Assembly (NCBI GenBank): GCA_029557395.1
Contig: JAKQIK010000066.1
Location: 1-14,198 of the forward strand
Direction: 5' to 3'
DNA: 14,198 nt
Origin: a bacterium
Lineage (GTDB): Bacteria > Patescibacteriota > Saccharimonadia > Saccharimonadales > JACDBH01
The position numbers were made by a program, and so were the translations under genes. Numbering within the stretch: the first letter of the stretch is position 1; every line of letters begins with the position of its first letter. Below, piece by piece: positions 6,701 to 12,558 of this stretch. The notes beneath the pieces were generated by a model. That model worked only from the letters and a program-made list of their open reading frames with translations, searched no databases and had not been told where the DNA came from.

Positions 6701-7355
6701 AACATATCTGGCTGAGTTAACTATGCCAATCAGTACCCTAAAGCCAGAGATGGACGGTAAAGCAGTCGTAGTTGGTGGCGCAATAGTCGACAAAAGAGAG
6801 ATAACAACAAAAAAGGGTCAAAAAATGGCTTTCGTACGTATAGCGGATCTCCAGTCTGAGTTAGAAGTAATATTGTTCCCGAGCGTTTATCAACAAACTA
6901 TCGGTATCTGGGAGAGAGATAAGGTTGTTATGATAAAAGGCAAAATCAACTCCAAAGACAGAGACACTGGTGAGATAGGTCAAGAAATAAAAATTCTAGC
7001 TGATGAGGCTAGGGAGATAACGGTGGAGCAAGCAGAAGCTTATCAGCCAAGAGGTAAATCGGTAAAAGTACCCTCAGTACGAAAATCAAAAAACACTAAG
7101 AGTACAGAAACTATAAAAAACAATAAAATAGAGGAGCGATTGTATCTCCGGTTGCGAGACAGCAGTAATCAAACACAGCTAACAAAGCTGAAAAATATTA
7201 TCGATAAAAATCAAGGTAAAACAGACGTCGTACTCGTAATAGGCAATTCGACCGATAAACAAATAATCAAGTTACCTACAGGTATAGCCATGAATCTAGA
7301 CGTAGTCAAGGAGCTTCGTGAGCTGGTTGGAAGTGAAAATATAGTTACACAATAA
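3726..7355 (+). CDS. dnaE: DNA polymerase III subunit alpha with an apparently intact PHP domain
   Basis: The replicative polymerase, 1209 residues. The N-terminal PHP domain keeps what look like all nine metal-ligand positions known from proofreading DnaE1 enzymes: H18, H20 and D27 in HLHNHTQFSLLDG, H52 in TDHG, E77 in GIETY, the His of RFHL, the Cys of SACMGGE, and the Asp and His of CDAHY. The polymerase core has PGRGSAAGS (about 390-398), the catalytic PDIDIDI (430-436), RPGPM, and FNKSHAACYGLIAYWTAYLK. An internal clamp-binding motif QVGLF lies at 941-945, then WERDLLGLYLSEHPL, an OB-fold (about 1008-1100), a basic low-complexity linker, and a C-terminal domain like that of actinobacterial DnaE1. 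It is transcribed alone, just downstream of the MITE-like element. Its stop directly abuts the stop of the convergent CAP gene. Confidence 0.97.
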   Translation: MTKEGKVSLKASDYVHLHNHTQFSLLDGLTKIPKLIDFVKADGMQAVAMTDHGTLSGTVEFYKTAKKEGIKPLIGIETYVANRKHTDKDPQKDKQRFHLIIIAMNKIGYENLMRLSTIANLDGFYYFPRIDHELLEQYNEGLIILSACMGGEIGQALKNQQTKQAEEIAGRYKSVFGDRYYLEIQDHGHPDNPMHNPEQQTINEAVLALGKKLDIPVVVTCDAHYLNHEDQEAHEALLCVGTGSFLSDEKRMSLKEFPLHVEDSANIISRWGSVYPEVITNTKAIADRCDVELSLGGILIPKFPVPDTDDEKSYLHKLVYRGLSWRYGGVEEARSQRITMEDAKKTLPPEVLERTEFELGVIDRMGFNGYFLIVQDFINWGKSEGIIFGPGRGSAAGSIVAYATRITELDPIKYDLLFERFLNPDRISMPDIDIDIQDTRRGEVIEYCANKYGRDQVANIVTFGTMAARAAVRDVARVMEVPYAEADRIAKLIPPPVQGRHIPLATSIKEDVDLKNEYENNPTAKTVIDLAIRLEGTVRSHGVHAAGVVIAPDEIVKYVPLEMAQKGVVATQYPMGPVEDLGLLKMDFLGLSNLTIIRNAQRIIKRVYNTAIDLQDIPLDDQKTFELFQRGDTTGVFQLESAGMKRYLKELKPSVFDDIIAMVALYRPGPMQFIDSFIKRKHGEEEITYLHPKMEGALSSTYGILVYQEQFMQISKDLAGFTGGQADTLRKAVGKKIMEMMRKVKPEFIEGAIEHSGADRALMEKFWAQLEEFANYCFNKSHAACYGLIAYWTAYLKAHYPDAFMAALMTSDADDIDRLAIEIGECRHVGIEVLPPDINESYPEFAVVPGKNQIRFGMNAIKNVGSGAVEDILRAREEGHFNTLEDIFTRINPRVVNRKALESLVKAGALDGFSDRSTLLENMDSLLAFASRIQKERMAGQVGLFADEMVEEMTPKIYLENATITYNKQEQLKWERDLLGLYLSEHPLKTFETYLAELTMPISTLKPEMDGKAVVVGGAIVDKREITTKKGQKMAFVRIADLQSELEVILFPSVYQQTIGIWERDKVVMIKGKINSKDRDTGEIGQEIKILADEAREITVEQAEAYQPRGKSVKVPSVRKSKNTKSTETIKNNKIEERLYLRLRDSSNQTQLTKLKNIIDKNQGKTDVVLVIGNSTDKQIIKLPTGIAMNLDVVKELRELVGSENIVTQ

Positions 7356-8423
7356 TTATTTTATAAACCCACTGGTGGACAATAAAACATATGCCAAAAA
7401 TATTAAGGCTAATACCGCTAAGTCAATATGTATGTTTCGGCCAATAGCTTGTCCGCTATTTTTTATTATTTGAGTTAACCGATAGCCACGATGCAAGCCC
7501 CATAGGACTCCAACACTACAAACTAATAAAATCACTAATGTAGCGCTCCATATAGCTTTTCCTCCGGTCATTAATTGGATACGGTTTATTTCTTTGGTTT
7601 CTTCTGGCTGGGTATTCGTAAGTTCTGCGGTTGGGCTGTCTACTTTCTTTTTTCCTGGATCTTCATCTACTGTTTGTTGTGGAATGGGTTCAGGCTCTGG
7701 TTGTGCTGGTGCGGGTGTGGGTGTTGGTGCTGGTGTTGTTGGCTTGGGAGTTGTTGGCTTTTTTTGAGATTGTGAAGGTTGATTCGGTACTGTAGTTGAC
7801 TCATTTTCTACCTGGGCTGGCACCTCTGCGCCCTGTGGCTTACCATACATAGCTACAACGACTGTTTGTTGGCCGTTATTAACAAAGTTGGCGCTATTAG
7901 CAATACCAAAACCAACTTCTGTATAGGTGGCGCTTAATAAGTTTTCTTTATGTGAAGGACTATTCATCCAACCTGTAACGGTAGCATCGCTATTACTAAA
8001 ACCATAAGCAAGATTTTCGCCGGCGGCTAAGTATTGGTAGCCAGCATTATCTATAAATACCCATGGCTGTTGACCATCTGGAGTTTGATGGGACCAATAG
8101 TCTCGAGCCACCATATCATTGGCTTTTGCTTGCGCCGCTGAATTTAATTTTGCATTTAATCCCAGATTAGCAACACTATTTGCGCTCCGCCTAGAGTTTG
8201 TAGAAGACAGTAACCCACTGATAGTAGTATTGGTTGCATATGCTAATACATCATTTGTTTTACTAGGAACACTAGTCAAGGTAGCAGGTTGTAGCCAAAG
8301 GAAAGAGGCGCACGATGCAATTAAGATTGCTGGAATAAACTTAATCTTATTAATATTTGTAGAATTACTTTTACTACGAGATTTAGTCTTTTGTTTTGGG
8401 TTTGATATTTTTACTTTTTTCAT
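7356..8423 (-). CDS. Membrane-anchored CAP/SCP-domain surface protein
   Basis: A protein of 355 residues. A lysine-rich N-terminus leads into a hydrophobic segment at about 28-46 (signal peptide or anchor). A CAP (CRISP/Antigen5/PR-1, SCP) domain occupies about 78-195, with the characteristic H112 in YWSHQTPDG, E136 in AAGENLAYGF, and H158 in GWMNSPSHKENLL. A proline/threonine-rich stalk runs from about 198 to 262 (segments like PTTPKPTTPAPTPTPAP). Two further hydrophobic helices at about 289-309 and 335-353 end the protein, which is unusual because most bacterial CAP proteins end with the CAP domain. The CAP domain is probably outside the cell and tethered by the C-terminal helices. Family roles are diverse and often unknown; contact with a host cell is speculation. 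It lies 50 bases downstream of the RNA methyltransferase gene. Confidence 0.9.
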   Translation of the reverse strand: MKKVKISNPKQKTKSRSKSNSTNINKIKFIPAILIASCASFLWLQPATLTSVPSKTNDVLAYATNTTISGLLSSTNSRRSANSVANLGLNAKLNSAAQAKANDMVARDYWSHQTPDGQQPWVFIDNAGYQYLAAGENLAYGFSNSDATVTGWMNSPSHKENLLSATYTEVGFGIANSANFVNNGQQTVVVAMYGKPQGAEVPAQVENESTTVPNQPSQSQKKPTTPKPTTPAPTPTPAPAQPEPEPIPQQTVDEDPGKKKVDSPTAELTNTQPEETKEINRIQLMTGGKAIWSATLVILLVCSVGVLWGLHRGYRLTQIIKNSGQAIGRNIHIDLAVLALIFLAYVLLSTSGFIK

Positions 8424-8447
8424 AAGCTTAATGCATCATTAAGCTTA
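8423..8447 (-). repeat. Inverted repeat at the start of the CAP gene, containing a mini-ORF
   Basis: TAAGCTTAATG (8423-8433) and CATTAAGCTTA (8437-8447) are perfect 11-bp inverted copies around a 3-base centre. In the mRNA the hairpin reaches the CAP start codon and encloses a three-codon frame, ATG-ATG-CAT-TAA (8439 down to 8428), which ends four bases before the CAP ATG. Confidence 0.6.
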
Positions 8448-8453
8448 AGTATA
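8448..8453 (-). promoter_or_regulatory. Candidate -10 box for the CAP gene
   Basis: Read on the minus strand this is TATACT, the same box as at rplS. It lies 24 bases upstream of the CAP ATG but only 8 bases upstream of the mini-ORF ATG at 8439. An overlapping alternative box TATTAT is at 8453-8458. No convincing -35 is visible. Confidence 0.4.
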
Positions 8454-8473
8454 TAATATTAACTTAGTAATCG

Positions 8474-8968
8474 CTAATAAAAAGTGAGCTGGTAAAGTGC
8501 TATTGCAGTCGCCTGGACCACGTTAAATGATTCTTTTTGACCAAACATTGGAATAATTAATTTGTAGTCAGCAATCTTTATTAATTCCGATGATACACCA
8601 TCTACCTCAGAACCAATTAATAGAGCTAATTTTTCTGGAGCTTGGAACTTATGAATTTCTACCGCGTCTTTTGTCTGCTCTAGGACAGCCAAAGGAATTA
8701 ACTGGTGATTCAGACTTTTGATTACCTGGTATATGTCATCTATTTGTTCCCAATCAAGCGTTTGTTGGCTATCGAGCGAAGTCTTTTGAATCTGTCTATC
8801 TAGTTTTGTCGCTATATGAGGTAGTCTTTGATCATCTTTTTTACGGGGATAGGGTGAATATCCAGTTATAAAAAGTTTCTTGACACCAAGCCCTTCAGCT
8901 GTTCTCATCAAAGATCCGATATTATGAGCACTTCGAATATTATGAGCTATTAAGTATATTTCTGACAT
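8474..8968 (-). CDS. SpoU/TrmH-family RNA 2'-O-methyltransferase
   Basis: A 164-residue protein of the SPOUT (knotted) fold that transfers a methyl group from S-adenosylmethionine to a ribose 2'-OH of tRNA or rRNA. The three SpoU motifs are present: NIRSAHNIGSLMRTAEGLGV at the N-terminus (residues 10-29), LLIGSEVDGVS in the middle, and IPMFGQKESFNVVQATAIAL at the C-terminus. The usual third motif is IPM-x-G-x-x-x-SLNV, so SFNV is a mild variant. The protein is essentially only the catalytic domain, with no L30e-like N-terminal extension, so TrmH-like or TrmL-like targets remain open and no gene symbol is given. It diverges from the pilus ATPase gene; only 86 bases separate the starts. A TATTAT (8976-8981, minus strand) ends 7 bases before its ATG. 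Confidence 0.9.
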   Translation of the reverse strand: MSEIYLIAHNIRSAHNIGSLMRTAEGLGVKKLFITGYSPYPRKKDDQRLPHIATKLDRQIQKTSLDSQQTLDWEQIDDIYQVIKSLNHQLIPLAVLEQTKDAVEIHKFQAPEKLALLIGSEVDGVSSELIKIADYKLIIPMFGQKESFNVVQATAIALYQLTFY

Positions 8969-9015
8969 TTCACTAATAATAAGACATATCCAATTAGTAA
9001 AAAAGCTTAGACGTT

Positions 9016-9044
9016 TTGGAATACCAGACTTCTATCAGTATAAT
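9016..9044 (+). promoter_or_regulatory. Promoter of the PilB-like gene, nearly leaderless
   Basis: TTGGAA (9016-9021), a 17-base spacer, and a perfect TATAAT (9039-9044) form a textbook sigma-70-type promoter. The ATG at 9055 is 10 bases further on, predicting a leader of about 4 nt. The promoter lies inside the only possible longer reading of the gene (from the TTG at 9016), which decides the start. Confidence 0.75.
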
Positions 9045-9054
9045 AGAGTTTGAA

Positions 9055-10662
9055 ATGGCTCAAGACGCTAGACTAATAGAAGAACAAAATACATCCAGAC
9101 GGGCTCATATCTTGAGTTTGCCATATGTTGATACTACTAAAATGCCTAATCGTCAGCTCTATTTGCAGTTTTTGAGCATACCTGAACTCCACCAAATGCG
9201 TACGATACCGCTTACAGTTGAGCAAAAGAAGGTTACATTTGGTGTAACAAATACAACATCTCAAGTAACTATGAGGCAGATTACTCAACGTTTTAGTGAC
9301 TATCAAGTTACTTTTGCACTGATTTCAGACTCTGGCTATCGGGACTACATGCTACTTTATGACCCACCGAAACAAGTGGTCTATGAAGATATTAGTATCA
9401 AAGATGCTGGTAGCGAAGATTTGGTAGCGAGGGTAAGTCGTATGCTGAAGGAGATACGTCCCGATGATATGTTGGCCTATTTGGTTGAACAAGCTCATAA
9501 TTTAAACGCCAGTGATATTCACATCGAGGCTCAGCGTGGTGAAGCACGGTTACGACTCCGTATAGATGGAGTCCTGCATCCTATTGGCGTGATTGATCCC
9601 GACAGATATAGAACTTTACTTGGGGTTATTGCTAGCGCTGGTAATATTTCTAGTGCTGATCCCGATGCTCAGCAAGGACATATTTCCCAGGATCTTCGGA
9701 TGGCTGATGGCAGAACTGTCAGGGTTAATGTCAGACTAGAAACAGTACCAACCGTTAATGGTACGGACGTAGTAATGCGTTTGTTTAATATGAGTCAAGA
9801 GAATTATTCGTTAGATAAGTTAGGCCTCGATCAGGAAGAGCGGAAAAAAGTTGATGAAGTAATAGAAAAACCAAGCGGGCTTGTACTGGTCGTAGGTCCA
9901 ACCGGGTCTGGTAAAACTACCACTATGTATTCAATATTGAATACATTAAATAGTCCAGAGCGGAAGATTATTACTATAGAAGATCCAGTAGAGTATCAGT
10001 TTGCCGGCATTTCACAGATACCAGTAGATACAAATGCCGCAGGTAACGATGGAAGTTTTGCTTCAAAACTGAGAGCAGTGCTTCGATTGGACCCTGATGT
10101 TGTTATGGTTGGTGAGATTCGTGATAATGAAACAGCAAAGACCGCATTGCAAGCTTCGCTAACAGGGCATTTGGTTCTCAGTACTTTCCATGCTTCCTCT
10201 GCTGCAGCAGCGCTAACCCGTATGGAAGAGATTATTGGCAAAAATCCATTGTTTGTTTCAGCCATAAGGCTAGTGATGGGCCAGAGATTAGTTAGGCGAC
10301 TTGATGATTCGTTAAAACAACAAAGAGACCCCACTGAAATGGAGTGGAAAAAGATAAATGAAGTTTTGGTAGGGCTACCTGAAACAGTGCAAAAACCAAA
10401 TATTGACGGCCTGAAACTCTATGATCCTGGTAGTTCGCCTGAGAATCCTTATGGTTATAAGGGACGTATTGTTCTACGAGAGCAGTTTACGATGACTCCT
10501 AATGTACGTATCATGCTCGAGAGTCCACAGCCAAATATGACTGCTCAGCAACTTGAAGCGGCTGCGTCAAAAGACGGTATGCTTACCATGGAGCAAAAAG
10601 GAATACTAAAGGTTATTGCTGGGCAAACAACGCTCGAAGAAGTCTACAGAGTGGTTGGTTAA
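9055..10662 (+). CDS. PilB/GspE-family secretion or type IV pilus assembly ATPase, lacking the zinc motif
   Basis: A protein of 535 residues from the ATG at 9055. The N-terminal 100 residues resemble the GspE/PilB N-terminal domain (LSLPYVDTTKMP near the start). The ATPase half has ASDIHIEAQRGEARLRLRIDG, Walker A GPTGSGKTT (281-289), the Asp box IITIEDPVEY, Walker B DPDVVMVGEIRD (346-357) with its catalytic Glu, and the His box GHLVLSTFHAS. It should be a cytoplasmic hexamer powering pilin polymerisation or secretion. The protein contains no cysteine at all, so the C4 zinc site normally lying between RLVRRL and the GYKGR motif is missing; the equivalent segment reads YDPGSSPENPYGYKGR. It is not PilT, which lacks the N-terminal domain. 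The TTG at 9016 is rejected because the promoter lies downstream of it. No pilus partner genes are adjacent in the window. Confidence 0.93.
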   Translation: MAQDARLIEEQNTSRRAHILSLPYVDTTKMPNRQLYLQFLSIPELHQMRTIPLTVEQKKVTFGVTNTTSQVTMRQITQRFSDYQVTFALISDSGYRDYMLLYDPPKQVVYEDISIKDAGSEDLVARVSRMLKEIRPDDMLAYLVEQAHNLNASDIHIEAQRGEARLRLRIDGVLHPIGVIDPDRYRTLLGVIASAGNISSADPDAQQGHISQDLRMADGRTVRVNVRLETVPTVNGTDVVMRLFNMSQENYSLDKLGLDQEERKKVDEVIEKPSGLVLVVGPTGSGKTTTMYSILNTLNSPERKIITIEDPVEYQFAGISQIPVDTNAAGNDGSFASKLRAVLRLDPDVVMVGEIRDNETAKTALQASLTGHLVLSTFHASSAAAALTRMEEIIGKNPLFVSAIRLVMGQRLVRRLDDSLKQQRDPTEMEWKKINEVLVGLPETVQKPNIDGLKLYDPGSSPENPYGYKGRIVLREQFTMTPNVRIMLESPQPNMTAQQLEAAASKDGMLTMEQKGILKVIAGQTTLEEVYRVVG

Positions 10663-10719
10663 TTGTCTTAATTTCTTCGCCTTGAATTAAGCTTGGTCCT
10701 CAAAAGATAAAAGTATTTA

Positions 10720-11853
10720 TCATTTTATGACATTAGCAACAGCGTCGACAATGCCTTCGTCAAATGGTCCAGGAATAATCTTGTCGGCTGTTGGTTCGGG
10801 AACTAAATCGGCCAGGGCTTGTGCAGCGGCAAGTTTATGCTCGTCAGTTATTTTGTTTACTCCATTATCTAGAGCGCCACGGAAAATGCCAGGGAAACCA
10901 AGTGAATTATTGACTTGGTTTGGATAATCACTACGACCAGTAGCCACCACTGCAGCGCCTGCTTCTATGGCAAGATCGGGTGATATTTCTGGCTCCGGAT
11001 TAGCCATAGCAAATATAATCGGATCATCGGACATGGTCCGTATCATATCTTGGGTTAGTAGCCCTGCCTTTGAAACACCAATAAATATATCGGCACTGGT
11101 TAGAGCATGCTCCAATGAGCCACTGATATGATTAGGATTAGTGTAGATAAGTAGTGAGTGCTTTTCGGGGCTAAGATCATCGCGGTCTTTGCTGATGATT
11201 CCTTTGCTATCAACTGCTATTATCTCGGCTTTGGTATATAAATTGAGTAGTTTTATTATTGCGGTACCAGCTGCTCCGGCTCCTGTTACGACTATTCTCG
11301 TGCTGTCTAGATTACGGTTTGTAACTTTTGTAGCATTAATGATACCAGCTAGGGTAACGATAGCCGTACCATGCTGGTCATCGTGCATCACCGGGATATT
11401 TAGTTCGGCCTTTAATCTTTCTTCGATTTCAAAACATTTCGGAGCTGCAAAATCTTCTAGATTGATACCGCCAAATGAAGGGGCAATAGCTTTTATGGTA
11501 CTAATAATTTCTTCTGTTTCATGCACGTCTAGGACTATCGGTACAGCGTCTATTCCGGCAAAATGCTTGAAAAGCATGGCTTTTCCTTCCATTACAGGCA
11601 TTGCACCATATGGACCTATATCTCCAAGCCCCAAAACAGCCGAACCATCAGAAATGACAGCTACCTGGTTATTTACCCAGCTATATTCTTTTAAGCTTTC
11701 AGGGTTTTCTGCGGTATGCTTTGCTACGCCACCGACTCCAGGGCTATAATATAGACTCAATTTCTCTTTGCTATCAGGTATGTCGCGTAGTGATGTTGTT
11801 ATTTTGCCACGTTTTTCTTTGTGTAAGTTCAATGCTTCTTCATAAATATCCAT
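10720..11853 (-). CDS. NAD(P)-dependent malic enzyme (oxaloacetate-decarboxylating type)
   Basis: Converts malate to pyruvate and CO2 with reduction of NAD(P); it has 377 residues from the ATG at 11853, the short bacterial form without a phosphotransacetylase domain. Signatures in order are LSLYYSPGV with the catalytic Tyr, EGKAMLFKHFAGIDAVPIVLD with the catalytic Lys, NLEDFAAPKCFEIE with metal-binding acids, MHDDQHGTAIV, the Rossmann GAGAAG (about 188-195) ending its second strand in AVDSKG, and FAMANPEPEI. An Asp at that strand end usually means NAD preference; this is inference. A longer reading from 11886 adds 11 residues with no family counterpart and would start upstream of the likely -10 box, so it is not used. 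The gene converges with the PilB-like gene and diverges from rplS. In a reduced genome it could supply pyruvate and reducing power. Confidence 0.93.
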   Translation of the reverse strand: MDIYEEALNLHKEKRGKITTSLRDIPDSKEKLSLYYSPGVGGVAKHTAENPESLKEYSWVNNQVAVISDGSAVLGLGDIGPYGAMPVMEGKAMLFKHFAGIDAVPIVLDVHETEEIISTIKAIAPSFGGINLEDFAAPKCFEIEERLKAELNIPVMHDDQHGTAIVTLAGIINATKVTNRNLDSTRIVVTGAGAAGTAIIKLLNLYTKAEIIAVDSKGIISKDRDDLSPEKHSLLIYTNPNHISGSLEHALTSADIFIGVSKAGLLTQDMIRTMSDDPIIFAMANPEPEISPDLAIEAGAAVVATGRSDYPNQVNNSLGFPGIFRGALDNGVNKITDEHKLAAAQALADLVPEPTADKIIPGPFDEGIVDAVANVIK

Positions 11854-11862
11854 AATAGATAT

Positions 11863-11868
11863 ATTGTA
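11863..11868 (-). promoter_or_regulatory. -10 box of the malic enzyme gene
   Basis: On the minus strand TACAAT is followed by 9 bases and then the ATG at 11853, the same spacing as at dnaE and rplS. A -35 match at 16-18 bases is poor. Its main value is in choosing the start codon. Confidence 0.5.
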
Positions 11869-11983
11869 ATGCTTTTGAGGCTTCAAAGATATCGCAATAC
11901 TAACAACATTACTATTTCATCCTTATTCAATACATATATTTTTTACAAGTGAATCGGATTTTAGTTTATATTTACACGTAGCC

Positions 11984-12012
11984 TTGCATATAGAGGTGTA
12001 ATGAGGTATACT
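11984..12012 (+). promoter_or_regulatory. rplS promoter, nearly leaderless
   Basis: TTGCAT (11984-11989), a 17-base spacer and TATACT (12007-12012) are followed by 9 bases and the ATG at 12022. Initiation at about G12019 would leave a leader of about 3 nt. The box lies just downstream of an in-frame ATG at 12001, which would therefore not be on the transcript. Confidence 0.65.
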
Positions 12013-12021
12013 AGCGTAGTT

Positions 12022-12462
12022 ATGCAATCAGCTATTCAATCTCTGAAGGATGCGCAAAAGAAACATCAGATCGTTAATGTTCGTTCTGGTGATACTGTAC
12101 GTGTTCATCAAAAAATTAAAGAAGGCAACAAAGAACGTATTCAGGTATTCGAAGGTTTGGTTATTCGTACAGACCGTAAAAACTCCCAGACAAGTAGTAT
12201 CACAGTTCGTCGTATTGCCAGTGGTATCGGTGTTGAAAAGACTTATCTTATGCACTCACCACTCGTGGTCAAGGTAGAGGTAACAAAACGTTCCAAAGTT
12301 CGCAGAAATTATCTAAGTTACATGCGTGATCGTCGTGGTAAGTCAGCTAGGCTTACGGGTCTTGCGTTTGATAAAGATGCTGTAAATACTATCGAAGAAG
12401 CACCGGTAGCCGAAGAAACTATATCAGAAGCCACAGAAGATACAACAGTCGAAGATAAATAA
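12022..12462 (+). CDS. rplS: 50S ribosomal protein L19 with acidic C-terminal tail
   Basis: L19 sits at the interface of the ribosomal subunits. The 146 residues start MQSAIQSLKDAQ, which matches typical L19 N-termini in length up to the RSGDTVRVH motif. Other signatures are ERIQVFEGLVI, SITVRRIASGIGVEKTY, HSPLV and the basic KVRRNYLSYMRDRRGKSAR. Ordinary L19 ends shortly after that point; here about 30 further residues follow, mostly Glu, Asp, Thr and Ala (EEAPVAEETISEATEDTTVE), an acidic, probably disordered tail. An in-frame ATG at 12001 has an AGAGG before it, but adds seven residues with no L19 counterpart and precedes the -10 box, so 12022 is preferred. It leads the rplS-rnhB-yraN group, an order seen in many bacteria, but a strong terminator separates it from rnhB. 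Confidence 0.95.
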   Translation: MQSAIQSLKDAQKKHQIVNVRSGDTVRVHQKIKEGNKERIQVFEGLVIRTDRKNSQTSSITVRRIASGIGVEKTYLMHSPLVVKVEVTKRSKVRRNYLSYMRDRRGKSARLTGLAFDKDAVNTIEEAPVAEETISEATEDTTVEDK

Positions 12463-12482
12463 CCTATATAGTAATTATATCA

Positions 12483-12520
12483 AAAAACAAGCTATTTGTC
12501 AAATAGCTTGTTTTTATTTT
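12483..12520 (+). terminator. Strong intrinsic terminator after rplS
   Basis: A perfect 15-bp stem (12483-12497 with 12501-12515) with a GTC loop is built around CAAGCTATTT/AAATAGCTTG. It runs into a T-rich tract reaching 12520 and beyond. The 5' side begins with a run of A, so it could also terminate minus-strand transcripts. Confidence 0.9.
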
Positions 12521-12522
12521 TC

Positions 12523-12551
12523 TTTACTCTTTGATTAATTATCCCTATTCT
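12523..12551 (+). promoter_or_regulatory. Possible rnhB promoter
   Basis: TTTACT (12523-12528), 17 bases, then TATTCT (12546-12551), 7 bases before the rnhB ATG. Both boxes are imperfect, but the spacing is ideal. A promoter is needed here if the rplS terminator works well. Confidence 0.35.
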
Positions 12552-12558
12552 TTATAAC

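Noticed and set aside
7680..7755. Low-complexity repeat-like stretch
   Set aside because: It encodes the proline/threonine-rich stalk of the CAP protein; the repetition is codon-level and not an independent repeat or CRISPR.
8119..8442. Plus-strand open frame opposite the N-terminus of the CAP gene
   Set aside because: Antisense to a well-supported coding region; the hydrophobic composition mirrors the signal segment on the other strand.
9016..9054. TTG start giving 13 extra N-terminal residues to the PilB-like protein
   Set aside because: This stretch holds the -35 and -10 boxes, so it would not be transcribed from that promoter; the ATG at 9055 is better.
10667..10691. CTTAATT/AATTAAG hairpin between the PilB-like gene and the malic enzyme gene as a terminator
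   Set aside because: Only seven AT-rich pairs with an 11-base loop and no T-tract on either strand.
11189..11749. Long open frame on the plus strand opposite the malic enzyme gene
   Set aside because: It lies wholly antisense to a clear enzyme gene, has no recognisable domain and no start signals; it is a codon-usage shadow.
11887..12000. Possible small RNA or small gene in the malic enzyme-rplS divergent region
   Set aside because: AT-rich sequence with no credible open frame, hairpin-plus-T-tract or structured segment beyond the two promoters.
12001..12021. Upstream ATG for rplS with an AGAGG in front
   Set aside because: L19 homologues align from the ATG at 12022, and a TATACT box lies between the two ATGs. 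The Shine-Dalgarno-like AGAGG keeps a small doubt.
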